Assembly: GCF_017347095.1 (NCBI RefSeq)
Contig: NZ_JADPRZ010000009.1
Coordinates: 1-64,000, forward strand
Length of the DNA: 64,000 nucleotides
Direction: 5' to 3'
Source of the DNA: Sporosarcina sp. E16_8
GTDB taxonomy: Bacteria > Bacillota > Bacilli > Bacillales_A > Planococcaceae
Shown: positions 29,662 to 37,987 of the stretch, in pieces
Position numbering within the stretch: the first letter of the stretch is position 1
Layout of the letters: each line of letters starts with the position of its first letter
Made by a program: the position numbers and the translations under genes
Notes under the pieces: generated by a model
What the model was told of the DNA's origin: nothing
Seen by the model: the letters and a program-made list of their open reading frames with translations, nothing else
The model's database searches: none

Positions 29662-29963
29662 TTGAGTTTCAAAAAAAATACCATTATGAGGCTTTGGTTT
29701 CGTGCGGCCAAAAATCTATTTTCATAGCGCTTGACTTATTTCACATTAAACGCTGTGCAATGTTGAATTTGGAATAGCTTGATCTTGATGCACGGCCATA
29801 CAAAAATTACGATTTAACCGCTTTATAATTCAAGAATAGGATTAGATAGACTAATACTGCATGGTGAAAATGTATTGGATGAAGAATGTCCCGGTGGTAT
29901 AACTAGGGAATTTATAATGTAGTGAAAGATATTGCGGGAATTGTAAAGGACGTGTAGAAAAAT

Positions 29964-30692
29964 ATGCAAATTAGACATGGGCAACTCAAGTATTTCATGG
30001 AAGTAGGAAAAATTCCTCGATTAGATATTATAGATGCTGACACCATTACATTTAACTACGGCTTTTATTTAGGCATACAATCTGTACACTCATTACATGA
30101 AGCTAATGAAATACCTGCACAAAGTCTTGAAAAGTCATGGAAAGATACACAAGAGTATATCAATAGGGCTATTGAATATCTTGAAGATGAATGGAGTGAA
30201 GAGACATATACTACTACCTCTTATTATCAAATATGTTTAGATAATGAAGTTCTTTATCACTTGTGGAAAGACCTGGGAAATCCACCATTAGAATGTTGTC
30301 CAATATACATAATTACGGTAGGTAGTGATAAAAACGAAAAGGTGGTATATATTGGACAAACATCTTCTAAGAAAAGTAGATTTAAAGGCGGTCATTTAGC
30401 GGCTCTTAAGTTACACGATCCGATATATAACGGAATAGTAAAAAATATATATTTAGCGAATATCATGTTGCTAAGTAAATCGAAAAAGTACATTCCATTA
30501 GAATATATTTCGACAATTAAGGGTTCCAAGTCCATACTATCCGAGGTTGAAGCTAGTTTGATTTTTTATTTTAAACCTGAACTAAATATCCATCATAAGT
30601 TCAAACAAAATTATAAGATATCTTCTCAAATCCATATTCAGAACTTTTCCTACTACAGTAATTTTTTGCATGATCACTTTATTGGAGTTTAG
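29964..30692 (+). CDS. GIY-YIG domain protein upstream of Gabija
   Basis: The 242-residue product has a helical N-terminal half of unknown type and a C-terminal GIY-YIG-like domain: CPIYIITVGSDKNEKVVYIG with the following QTSSKKSRFKGGH, and the downstream metal-binding glutamate in EVEASLIFYFKPELN. The KPELN ending is typical of GIY-YIG nucleases. No strong ribosome site is seen before ATG 29964 (only GGACGTG). It is co-oriented with gajA, 164 bp upstream, and could be an accessory nuclease of the Gabija locus or an independent gene; Gabija normally needs only two genes. Confidence 0.65.
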   Translation: MQIRHGQLKYFMEVGKIPRLDIIDADTITFNYGFYLGIQSVHSLHEANEIPAQSLEKSWKDTQEYINRAIEYLEDEWSEETYTTTSYYQICLDNEVLYHLWKDLGNPPLECCPIYIITVGSDKNEKVVYIGQTSSKKSRFKGGHLAALKLHDPIYNGIVKNIYLANIMLLSKSKKYIPLEYISTIKGSKSILSEVEASLIFYFKPELNIHHKFKQNYKISSQIHIQNFSYYSNFLHDHFIGV

Positions 30693-30856
30693 TAACTTAT
30701 ATTTCGAAAACAGAGAAAAACACAAAAATATATTGTATAAAGTTATTGATGAGAAAGAGGTCTCTGTATTTTCTTGTAATTTAATTAAGGAATATTGAAG
30801 ATAAGATAAGTATGTCATAGAAAATATGTTAAGTAGATTATATTGAGGTGAATGTG

Positions 30857-32707
30857 ATGGAATTTAAAAGGATACTAATTAAAAATTTCAGAAATTTCAA
30901 TGAGATAGATATTGATATTAGTAATAAAAATATTATATTTGGTCGAAATGATTTTGGGAAAACAAACTTTCTATACGCGATACGATATGTATTTGATTCA
31001 AAATTGAGACGCTTAGGATTTATAGAATCCGATTACTTCAGACATTATGTTAACGAGCCAATTGAAATTAGGATTTCTATAGAATTGAGTGATGATGAAA
31101 ACTCGAATTTTTTAAGAGCCCAAATGAGAGAGGCCACTTCTTTTTCCGAGGTAAGTTCGGATGGAAAGCAAACTGTATATATTCAGCTATGCGGTGAGTA
31201 TTCAAAGGAAGAGCGTATTGGAAATCCTGTTTTACGTTGGGGAGGTGACCTTGATGAGATGTACTTGATACCACAGCATGGAAACTTTAATGCCTTAGAT
31301 AAGATTTTTGAAACAGTTTACATAGATCCGAATGTAGATCCGAGTAATCTTTATAGGAAAAGTCAATCTATCTTATATCAAGGGACGGAATCGGATAATC
31401 ATGATGAAATAACTGGCGCTATACGTAATTTAAATGAACAGATTAGCATAAATAGTCGAGTTGTTAATATCGGTGAGAAGCTAACCTCGAATTACCGAGG
31501 CATAAGAGATGAGGAAATAGAAATTGAATTAAAGTCAGAAATGGAGATAAACGGTACATTTAATCATCTTGTACCCTATATTAAACAAGTTATCAAGGAT
31601 GCAGAAATTGACCCTGATGATAAACAATTGAATAAGCTTTATCCCACCTCGGGCGATGGTAGAAGAAAATTGTTAGCGTATGCACTTATCAGATACTTGC
31701 ATGAACTAGAAAATGAAAAAGGTTCGGGGAAAAAGATATATTTATACCTTATTGAAGAAGTAGAAAACAGTCTACATCCAACAATGCAACAAGCAATTTC
31801 CCGTCATTTATTTAATGATGAAATGTATGAATATATTTTTACTACAACTCATTCAGTGGATATGTTGACATATATGGATGGAGTGGAGTTAGTACGCATT
31901 TTTAAATCAAATAACTCCATTCAAAGCCATTCATTCTTTTATAGTGTACCAAAGGATTATAGTACTAGCCGAAAAAAGTTCAATCGTTTGTTGTCTCATG
32001 CGCTATTCTCTGACAAGGTCTTGCTCGTCGAGGGACCTTCGGAGGAAATTCTTTTTGAGGCAATTTTAGAAAAATTGGCTGAATATGAAGAGATTAAGTA
32101 TACAGATTTGGAGAAAATCACTATTTTAGATGTTGGTGGTATTGGGTTCAGGGAATACAAAGAAATTTTGGATGAATTAAAGATCATTACAATCATTAAA
32201 ACAGATAATGATTTGCAAAGTGCTAAAGGGGACAACAAATACCACACTACAGGAATCAATCGGTGTTTAAATTTACTTTCCACTGACAAAATAGAAAGCT
32301 TAGATACAAGGTATCAAAGAAGAAATGTAGCCAATGATGCATTTCAATTAGAACCAATAATCGGAAGTGGTCAGAAAAAAGAAGTATTAATGAGAAAGGC
32401 ATTTAATGACCATAGCAGGGCGATTAGAGAGTTTAGAAAGAGTAATCTCTTTTTATCTGAAATTGAATTAGAAGACGATTTAATAAAGGCCCTTAAAAGT
32501 GTTAGAGGATGTCGGATTAATAGGAAATTCGAGGAGAAATTCGGAAAAACCCCAACTAATTTGATTGAGTTTCTAAAAAAGTCCAAAAAATACAACATGA
32601 ATGATTTTGTTAATTCTGAGTCATTTGACCAAGATGCTGTGAAAGCTATTTACCAACATGATCTTTTTCAATGTTTACAAGTGCTAATTAAAGGGGATTC
32701 TGAGTGA
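30857..32707 (+). CDS. gajA: Gabija protein GajA: ATPase-TOPRIM (OLD-family) endonuclease
   Basis: GajA is the nuclease of the two-gene Gabija anti-phage system; it nicks DNA when nucleotide levels drop during phage replication. The 616-residue product has an ABC-type ATPase domain with Walker A FGRNDFGKT (about 28-36) and the Walker B region LYLIEEVENSLHP (about 296-308), then a TOPRIM domain with LLVEGPSEE (about 389-397), DVGGIGFREY and the DxD-type KTDNDL (about 448-453). Length is a little above the 578 of the best-known B. cereus protein. GAGGTGA fits ATG 30857; a GTG at 30848 is in frame. gajB follows with a one-base overlap. Confidence 0.88.
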   Translation: MEFKRILIKNFRNFNEIDIDISNKNIIFGRNDFGKTNFLYAIRYVFDSKLRRLGFIESDYFRHYVNEPIEIRISIELSDDENSNFLRAQMREATSFSEVSSDGKQTVYIQLCGEYSKEERIGNPVLRWGGDLDEMYLIPQHGNFNALDKIFETVYIDPNVDPSNLYRKSQSILYQGTESDNHDEITGAIRNLNEQISINSRVVNIGEKLTSNYRGIRDEEIEIELKSEMEINGTFNHLVPYIKQVIKDAEIDPDDKQLNKLYPTSGDGRRKLLAYALIRYLHELENEKGSGKKIYLYLIEEVENSLHPTMQQAISRHLFNDEMYEYIFTTTHSVDMLTYMDGVELVRIFKSNNSIQSHSFFYSVPKDYSTSRKKFNRLLSHALFSDKVLLVEGPSEEILFEAILEKLAEYEEIKYTDLEKITILDVGGIGFREYKEILDELKIITIIKTDNDLQSAKGDNKYHTTGINRCLNLLSTDKIESLDTRYQRRNVANDAFQLEPIIGSGQKKEVLMRKAFNDHSRAIREFRKSNLFLSEIELEDDLIKALKSVRGCRINRKFEEKFGKTPTNLIEFLKKSKKYNMNDFVNSESFDQDAVKAIYQHDLFQCLQVLIKGDSE

Positions 32708-34158
32708 TGTGTATAGATGCAAATGAGAGGGAAAAGATACTTTCGACAACTGCGCCCAATATTTTAGTGGATGCAAGCGCTGGAACGGGAAAAACTACTA
32801 TTATGGTTGAAAAAGCTTTGCTGTTTATTAATAGGTCAGAATTTCGACATTATCAAAGGGTAGCCATGATTACCTTCACAAGATTCGCCACCCAACAAAT
32901 TCGTGATAAGATTACCGAAGCTGATCCAATAGGAAACAGGAAACAGAAGTTGGAGGTTTCAACAAATAACGGGTTTGTTTTAGCAGAAATTATTCGTCCG
33001 TTTTTAAGGGAATCCTATGGTAAAGAATATCCTAGGAGTGAAGTGTTTAAACAAGACTTTTCTAAAGAGTATAAATTTCAATGTTGGGAATCCGGTATGA
33101 GGCAGCTACAAGAAAAAAAGGTATTAGGTTCATATAAAGACCCAAAAACAGACTTCACATTTCAGCTGGCTTTAAATATCCTGAAAAGGTCAAAGAATGC
33201 GAGGAATTATATTGTCGCTAAATATACAGCAATATTTCTAGACGAGTATCAGGATTCGGGACGGGAAATGCATGACTTTTTCATATACTTAAAAAACGAC
33301 TTAAATATTTCATTATTTATTGTGGGGGATATTAAACAAGCTATTTATGGATTCCGAGGGGCAGATTCCAATCTTTTTACTTCCCTGTATGACAGTGATT
33401 TTAATTGCTATCGTTTATCGCACAACTTTAGATCGGATATGTCAATAATAAATTATTCAAGATACTTTTTAGGTGAAAGTATTACCCAAGATAATATAAG
33501 TGGTGGTGTAAATCTTGGTGTACATACAGACTGGAAACAATATATTTGCGGGAAAACCCAAGTTATGGAGGAAGGGGAAACGGCGGTTTATTTAGTGAAT
33601 TCTCTAGGTTACTATAAAGGTTTAATAAAATACTTAGAAGATTATTGTGGTTTTGTGCAAATGGAAGATCCACCATTAGGAACTGAATATCCAAACTTTG
33701 ATGTACTCTCTCCATTACTATATTATTATCATGATGAAAATTATAATGAATTTGATTTGATAAATGATTTAGGACTACAAATTTTGAAGAAAATTCAAGT
33801 TTCTATAGGGGAAATTAGAATACTTTTAAAAAATATGCAGGTGGAGAAGGCACTTGATTTATTTAGTAATGTTACAGAAAGGCAACTAGGTGAAGAAGAA
33901 GAAATGAAATTTACTGAGTGCTTGGAGCAAAAGTGGAGTGAGCAATTTTGTATAATTAAGCCTAGGAAGCAAATAATGACAATTCACAAATCAAAAGGAT
34001 TAGATTTTAATCATGTCTTCATAGACGCTAGTTCATTCTACCATAGAGGTGAGTTTCAAGAGAAGAATCATTATGTAGCCATTACCCGTGCAAAAAAAAT
34101 GTTGTTTATCAATTTGAATACTCAATATCAAAAGTGTATTAGTGGAATTAGGGTTTAA
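32707..34158 (+). CDS. gajB: Gabija protein GajB: UvrD/PcrA-like helicase
   Basis: GajB is a superfamily 1A-like helicase that binds GajA and is thought to sense DNA ends. The 483-residue product has Walker A DASAGTGKTTI (about 22-32), motif II FLDEYQDS (about 177-184), motif III GDIKQAIYGFRGAD, and the C-terminal UvrD signatures TIHKSKGLDFNHVFI and YVAITRAKK. The central 2B-like part is short, as in GajB. The ATG overlaps the gajA stop by one base (TGATG), so the pair is one translational unit; a terminator follows. Confidence 0.87.
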   Translation: MCIDANEREKILSTTAPNILVDASAGTGKTTIMVEKALLFINRSEFRHYQRVAMITFTRFATQQIRDKITEADPIGNRKQKLEVSTNNGFVLAEIIRPFLRESYGKEYPRSEVFKQDFSKEYKFQCWESGMRQLQEKKVLGSYKDPKTDFTFQLALNILKRSKNARNYIVAKYTAIFLDEYQDSGREMHDFFIYLKNDLNISLFIVGDIKQAIYGFRGADSNLFTSLYDSDFNCYRLSHNFRSDMSIINYSRYFLGESITQDNISGGVNLGVHTDWKQYICGKTQVMEEGETAVYLVNSLGYYKGLIKYLEDYCGFVQMEDPPLGTEYPNFDVLSPLLYYYHDENYNEFDLINDLGLQILKKIQVSIGEIRILLKNMQVEKALDLFSNVTERQLGEEEEMKFTECLEQKWSEQFCIIKPRKQIMTIHKSKGLDFNHVFIDASSFYHRGEFQEKNHYVAITRAKKMLFINLNTQYQKCISGIRV

Positions 34159-34211
34159 TACAGGTGGACTGTTTTGGAATCTTTATAGAACTAGGATTCT
34201 AAAATAACTTA

Positions 34212-34256
34212 TCCAGATAGGATGACCATTATTAACAATCATCCTTCTGGACTTTA
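34212..34256 (+). terminator. Terminator of gajAB
   Basis: TCCAGAtAGGATGA pairs with TCATCCTTCTGGA and is followed by CTTTAATAT; a moderate terminator. Confidence 0.6.
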
Positions 34257-34445
34257 ATATAAAAAAATAATTCTATTCTATCCACTCACTAAAATAGTTT
34301 CCATCTATTAAATACAATTTATGGATATAACCACGAATAAGCCCCTTCCTGAAATTCATCTTTTCATTTGCAATTTCCCCCTATGTTACGCTAGTTGTCG
34401 TATAGTACTCTCCTGTTATAATAAAACAAATGGAGGTCACACGAC

Positions 34446-34958
34446 ATGAATAATAAAAATGGAACGAGATTTACGAAAGAGTTTAAAGAAATGGCCATCG
34501 CTAGAATGATGCCCCCAAACAACGAGTCTATAAAAAGTATTAGCGACGAATTGGGAATTTCCGAACAGTCGCTTTATAAATGGCGACAAAAGGCAAGGAT
34601 TGAAGGCAATGCTACACCTGGAAACGGACAGACTTCTGATCGTTGGAGTAGCGAAGATAAATTTCTGGTTGTTCTAGAAACATACGCGATGAATCAAGCA
34701 GAGCTCGCTGAGTATTGCCGAAAAAAGGGTTTATATAAAGAACAAATTGACGCGTGGCGTTCTGGTTGTCTGAATGCAAATTCTGGTGAAATAAATCAAA
34801 CAAAAAGATTATCACAAGAGCTGAAGGAAGAAAAAAGACGTACATCAGAAATTGAAAAGGATTTGCGTAAAAAGGAGAAAGCCTTGGCAGAAGCCGCAGC
34901 CTTATTACTATTAAGAAAAAAGGCCCGAGCGATCTGGGGGGACCAAGAGGACGAATGA
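34446..34958 (+). CDS. IS3-family OrfA: transposase HTH subunit
   Basis: The 170-residue product begins with a Tnp_1 helix-turn-helix (FTKEFKEMAIARMM, then SIKSISDELGISEQSLYKWR), has a second HTH-like stretch (QAELAEYCRKKGLYKEQIDAW) and ends in a charged coiled coil (KRLSQELKEEKRRTSEIEKD) that would mediate oligomerisation. It is longer than typical 90-110-residue OrfA proteins. TGGAGG precedes the ATG. Its stop overlaps the OrfB start by four bases (ATGA), suggesting coupling rather than the -1 frameshift used by many IS3 elements. Confidence 0.85.
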   Translation: MNNKNGTRFTKEFKEMAIARMMPPNNESIKSISDELGISEQSLYKWRQKARIEGNATPGNGQTSDRWSSEDKFLVVLETYAMNQAELAEYCRKKGLYKEQIDAWRSGCLNANSGEINQTKRLSQELKEEKRRTSEIEKDLRKKEKALAEAAALLLLRKKARAIWGDQEDE

Positions 34959-36004
34959 TTCACCCGTCAGATCGCAGACTCGCCGTGGAACTCATCCAAG
35001 AAGCGAATCAGAACGGTGCTCGGTTAGCCAATGCATGTGAAGAACTAACTATCAGCGTGCGCACATATGAACGCTGGGTTTCAACTGGTGGTGTGAAAGA
35101 AGACCAACGTCCTCTTGTACCTCGTCCAGTACCTAAAAATAAGCTGACAAAACAAGAAAGACAAGCCGTAATTGATGTCGCAAAAAAAGAAGAATTTGTC
35201 GATTTACCCCCTTCACAAATCGTGCCAAAGCTCGCTGACCAATCGATTTACCTTGCTTCAGAATCGACGATGTACCGCATATTAAAAGAAGAAAAAATGC
35301 AGCAGCACCGTGGTCGAAGTAAAAAGCCAAAAATGAAATTACCTGAAAGTTACTTAGCAACAGCCCCAAATCAAGTATGGACTTGGGATATTACTTGGCT
35401 AAAAGGCCCTGTTAAAGGGCTCTACTACCGCCTTTACATGATCATCGATTTATTTAGCAGAAAAATTGTCGGTTGGGATATTTGGGAATCGGAAGAAGCT
35501 AAACACGCTGCAACATTAATCAAAAAAGCGGTTCTGAACGAAAAAATTCAAGGTGCTCCACTCGTCTTACATTCTGATAATGGAAGCCCAATGAAAGCTG
35601 CGACATTCCAAGTACTACTTGAAAAACTAGGTATCCAAAGCTCGTATTCTAGGCCGCGAGTCAGCAATGATAACCCGTATTCTGAAGCGATTTTCCGGAC
35701 ACTCAAGTATTGTCCTGGGTTCCCTGACGCGGGATTCAAAACGCTTGAAGATGCATTAGCTTGGACTGTTAAATTTGTCCATTGGCACACGTACGACCAT
35801 CAGCACAGCGGAATCAATTTTGTGACGCCTGAACAGCGCCATACAGGTTCTTATATTGACGTACTCGAAAATCGGAAAGCAGTATACGAAAGCGCAAAAC
35901 GAAAGCATCCAGAACGTTGGGCTAGGTCAATAAGAAATTGGGAACCACAAAAATCAGTTGCGTTAAATCCAATGAAAGAAAAGTTTTTGAAGGATGAAAA
36001 TTAA
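34955..36004 (+). CDS. IS3-family OrfB: DDE transposase
   Basis: The 349-residue product has an N-terminal HTH (about 1-50), a linker and an rve integrase core: first Asp in WTWDITWLKG, second Asp in LHSDNGSPMKA, and Glu in NPYSEAIFRTLK, i.e. a complete DDE triad, followed by the WHTYDHQHSGINFVTPEQRH region characteristic of IS3 transposases. The frame is intact, so this element could still be active. Confidence 0.92.
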   Translation: MIHPSDRRLAVELIQEANQNGARLANACEELTISVRTYERWVSTGGVKEDQRPLVPRPVPKNKLTKQERQAVIDVAKKEEFVDLPPSQIVPKLADQSIYLASESTMYRILKEEKMQQHRGRSKKPKMKLPESYLATAPNQVWTWDITWLKGPVKGLYYRLYMIIDLFSRKIVGWDIWESEEAKHAATLIKKAVLNEKIQGAPLVLHSDNGSPMKAATFQVLLEKLGIQSSYSRPRVSNDNPYSEAIFRTLKYCPGFPDAGFKTLEDALAWTVKFVHWHTYDHQHSGINFVTPEQRHTGSYIDVLENRKAVYESAKRKHPERWARSIRNWEPQKSVALNPMKEKFLKDEN

Positions 36005-36059
36005 CCAGATTTTCACTATAAAACCATGATGGTGCACCAGTAAATTTCCGGCTTTCCTT

Positions 36060-36148
36060 TTACCACCTTGCCCTGTTGATGATGGAACAGAGTGAAACTC
36101 TGTTCCATCATCAACAGGAGAGCAAGCGAAGCGCGGTAGTGAAAACGG
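36060..36148. repeat. Very long hairpin downstream of the IS3-type transposase
   Basis: CTGTTGATGATGGAACAGAG pairs with CTCTGTTCCATCATCAACAG around GTGAAACT at 36073-36120, extended outward by imperfect TACCACCTTGC / GCAAG..GGTAGT arms. No T-run follows. It could be the IS right-end region, an insulator against read-through or an independent palindrome. Confidence 0.7.
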
Positions 36149-36172
36149 AGCTATCTCGATCAAATAGCTAAT

Positions 36173-36436
36173 CTAAGAAAAGAGTAATATGCGACAACTA
36201 AGTTGACAAACACCGATTTCAAGTTCACCAAGTTTCTTTTTTATTTCACGATATGGAGGGCTGCTTATTACCTCTACATCTGAAACTTCATTAACAGTTT
36301 CAATTCTCTTTACATAGTCAGTTACAATTCGAGCTAACTCCGCTACCTCTTTTGTATCGAGTTCTATTTGGCGTTGTTCATTCTTAATCATCTTTATTAG
36401 TAATTCTGACGACGTGGTTTGTTTATTGTAAGACAT
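36173..36436 (-). CDS. Small hypothetical protein
   Basis: The 87-residue product is acidic and helical over its first two thirds (LLIKMIKNEQRQIELDTKEV and similar), suggesting a coiled coil; I do not recognise the family. An AAGGGAG site lies about 10 bp upstream of ATG 36436. It is the last gene of the island before attR. The 309 bases from 36437 to attR hold only a weak inverted repeat (GGCTATAA / TTATAGCC) and the arm-type repeats. Confidence 0.5.
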   Translation of the reverse strand: MSYNKQTTSSELLIKMIKNEQRQIELDTKEVAELARIVTDYVKRIETVNEVSDVEVISSPPYREIKKKLGELEIGVCQLSCRILLFS

Positions 36437-36657
36437 CTTTTTATTACTCCCTTCAATTGGTGAAAATTTAATAATGAAATTTGCTTGTAAGGATCTGTTG
36501 GAATAGCATCAGGGCATTCACCGTAAATCTGTTCACACAGCTTTGCTTATACGTGTAGAGTGTGGGCTTACAATTAAGGCCTTTGGAATAGCCTGGGATG
36601 CCTAAATGCTATGTTTTTTAAAGAAACCATCTTGTCCCCCGCAACGCAATATCTGTC

Positions 36658-36683
36658 GAACGTAGTCAAAAGCGTAGTCAAAC
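36658..36683 (+). repeat. Direct repeats near attR, candidate integrase arm sites
   Basis: GAACGTAGTCAAAAGCGTAGTCAAA repeats the unit seen three times at 15482-15517, in the same orientation, about 70 bp inside attR. Confidence 0.6.
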
Positions 36684-36745
36684 ACTTTCAACATTGGCTA
36701 TAAAGCCTTGGAAACACCGGTATTATAGCCTTTCTGAAAGAGGTA

Positions 36746-36771
36746 GGTTCGACTCCCGCCGTCTCCATATT
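36746..36771 (+). repeat. attR: right 26-bp direct repeat of the genomic island
   Basis: Identical to 15362-15387, reproducing the tmRNA 3' end. Chromosomal sequence resumes after it with the original ssrA terminator. Confidence 0.95.
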
Positions 36772-36830
36772 TGTTGTCACAGCAACGTTTAAGCGATGTG
36801 TGGCATCATTATGGCAACAAGATATAAAAA

Positions 36831-36877
36831 AAGAAGACGATGTCATCTATAATTAGATGACATCGTCTTCTTTTATT
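36831..36877 (+). terminator. Displaced chromosomal terminator of ssrA
   Basis: AGAAGACGATGTCATCTA pairs perfectly with TAGATGACATCGTCTTCT around four bases and is followed by TTTATT. It is 60 bp downstream of attR, where the tmRNA terminator would have been before island insertion. Confidence 0.85.
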
Positions 36878-37073
36878 GGGCTTTTCATTATATCTTCGAT
36901 TGATCGTTATAGTTTTCCGATACGTGTATCTTTATGGTTGTGCTCCTCTCACCACACATATTATCCCTGTAAAATAAAAAACGCTATCTATCCAAATGAT
37001 TTTTTGGTACCTAAAATTAAGCCGAAAGATGATGATGATGATGATGATTCGACAGAAGGATTTCTATAATCTG

Positions 37074-37106
37074 AAATAGAGGGGGCAGCTACGCCTCCTC
37101 TATTTC
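37074..37106. terminator. Hairpin, possible bidirectional terminator
   Basis: AAATAGAGG-G-GGC pairs with GCC-T-CCTCTATTT. A-rich and T-rich flanks allow use on either strand; it may end the minus-strand pseudogene region at 37127. The 36878-37073 stretch contains only a GAT microsatellite (37028-37047) and no gene I can support. Confidence 0.55.
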
Positions 37107-37126
37107 TGCTGTTGCCATCTTTAGTT

Positions 37127-37790
37127 TTATCGAATCACTGTGGCAAGCCAATTATCAATTTTCGCCATATCGTTGCCTTTACGTTTGTACATAAATTTCG
37201 CTATATTGTCCCCTTCTGAATGATATGGTACTTCCCAAAATACCGTTATCTCTCCGACGTACGAATGCTTTGCAAGTTTAGCTGCTAGATGGCCACTATA
37301 CCTTTCAAGCATTTCGCGTGTGGATTAGGCTCTGTTTTCGACATCCCATTTAAGATGCGGAAGAACGATGTAACTACCATCATCTCTCGCCATGTTTTTG
37401 TTAACAAGCAACTGATTGATTGTCGTTCTCTTTAAATCATCCTTAACGATACCCTCAACCATTATCTTTATGTCTGCTTCTTTATTAATTGGCTTAGGTT
37501 CTATCACTTTTTGTTTTGCCTTTTCCAATTTCGCCTGTTCATTAGCTTTCTGTTCAGCTTCAATCCTCGCTTTGGTTTCATTTTCTTCTTTAGCTTTTAA
37601 TTCGGCAGCAGCTATTTCTTCTGCTTCTATCTTTTTAGCTTCAGCCTTTTCTTTTTCCTCTTTTTTCTTAGCTTCGACAGTTTCCTTTTCAGCCTGTTTT
37701 TTTTTCTTCAGCTGCATTTGCATCGGCTTTTTCCTGGGCGATTACAGCCGATTTTCTTTCCTCTTGAAAGGTGAAAACTAGCAAGCGAGT
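37127..37790 (-). pseudogene. Decayed secreted/lipoprotein-like gene with coiled-coil region
   Basis: Minus-strand pieces line up into one former gene. An N-terminal piece (SAVIAQEKADANAAEEKK) is separated by a frameshift in a poly-A tract from an alanine/lysine/glutamate-rich coiled coil (37325-37723), which ends at an in-frame TAA and continues in the same frame as MLERYSGHLAAKLAKHSYVG through WEVPYH to the stop at 37127. The signal sequence is missing. So there are at least one frameshift, one nonsense mutation and a 5' truncation. The C-terminal domain is not one I can name. Confidence 0.7.
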
Positions 37791-37987
37791 GATTTTTATC
37801 ACACGAAGGGTTATCTAAAAATCGTTAACTAGAGGTTGTCAGGCTTCCCTTGCCGTTAGAATAGTGTGTATTTATTTTATTTTTTATAGTATTTGGATAA
37901 ATTTTAATTATTAGTTTTCCAAATGCAGCTCTAGTGATATAGTTATAAGTAATTAGTTCTATTAATTGTAATGGAGATGAGAAAATT

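Larger units (their letters stand above)
28018..29664 (+). mobile_element. IS1111-group (IS110 family) insertion sequence, defective
   Basis: The transposase belongs to the IS110 family. Perfect 12-bp subterminal inverted repeats flank it: CAATCACAGAAC at 28047-28058 and GTTCTGTGATTG at 29650-29661. Subterminal inverted repeats are diagnostic of the IS1111 group; such elements make no target duplications. A structured non-coding segment follows the transposase. Exact ends are uncertain by tens of bases on the left. It separates the DUF2075 gene from the Gabija locus. Confidence 0.82.
34446..36004 (+). mobile_element. IS3-family-like insertion sequence (two-gene coding core)
   Basis: Two overlapping genes encode an HTH protein and a DDE transposase in the OrfA-OrfB layout of IS3. 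I could not define the terminal inverted repeats, so only the coding core is given; a very long hairpin lies at 36060-36145 on the right side. The element sits between gajB and attR. Confidence 0.75.
15362..36771. mobile_element. Genomic (defence) island integrated in ssrA
   Basis: The element is bounded by identical 26-bp att repeats and starts with an integrase and excisionase-like gene facing attL. Its cargo is dominated by nuclease/helicase-type genes: ParB-SNF2-DUF3883 operon, GIY-YIG-DUF2075 gene, GIY-YIG gene plus gajA-gajB, and two insertion sequences. No structural phage, conjugation or relaxase genes are seen, so it is an integrative island or satellite rather than a complete prophage or conjugative element. 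Its integrase is frameshifted, so it may now be immobile. Confidence 0.92.

Noticed and set aside
15362-36771. Complete prophage or conjugative element
   Set aside because: No terminase, capsid, tail, lysis, relaxase or type IV secretion genes are present between the att repeats.
36857-37069. 70-residue open frame ending in a poly-aspartate stretch
   Set aside because: Begins inside a terminator hairpin, lacks a ribosome site, and the Asp run comes from a GAT microsatellite.
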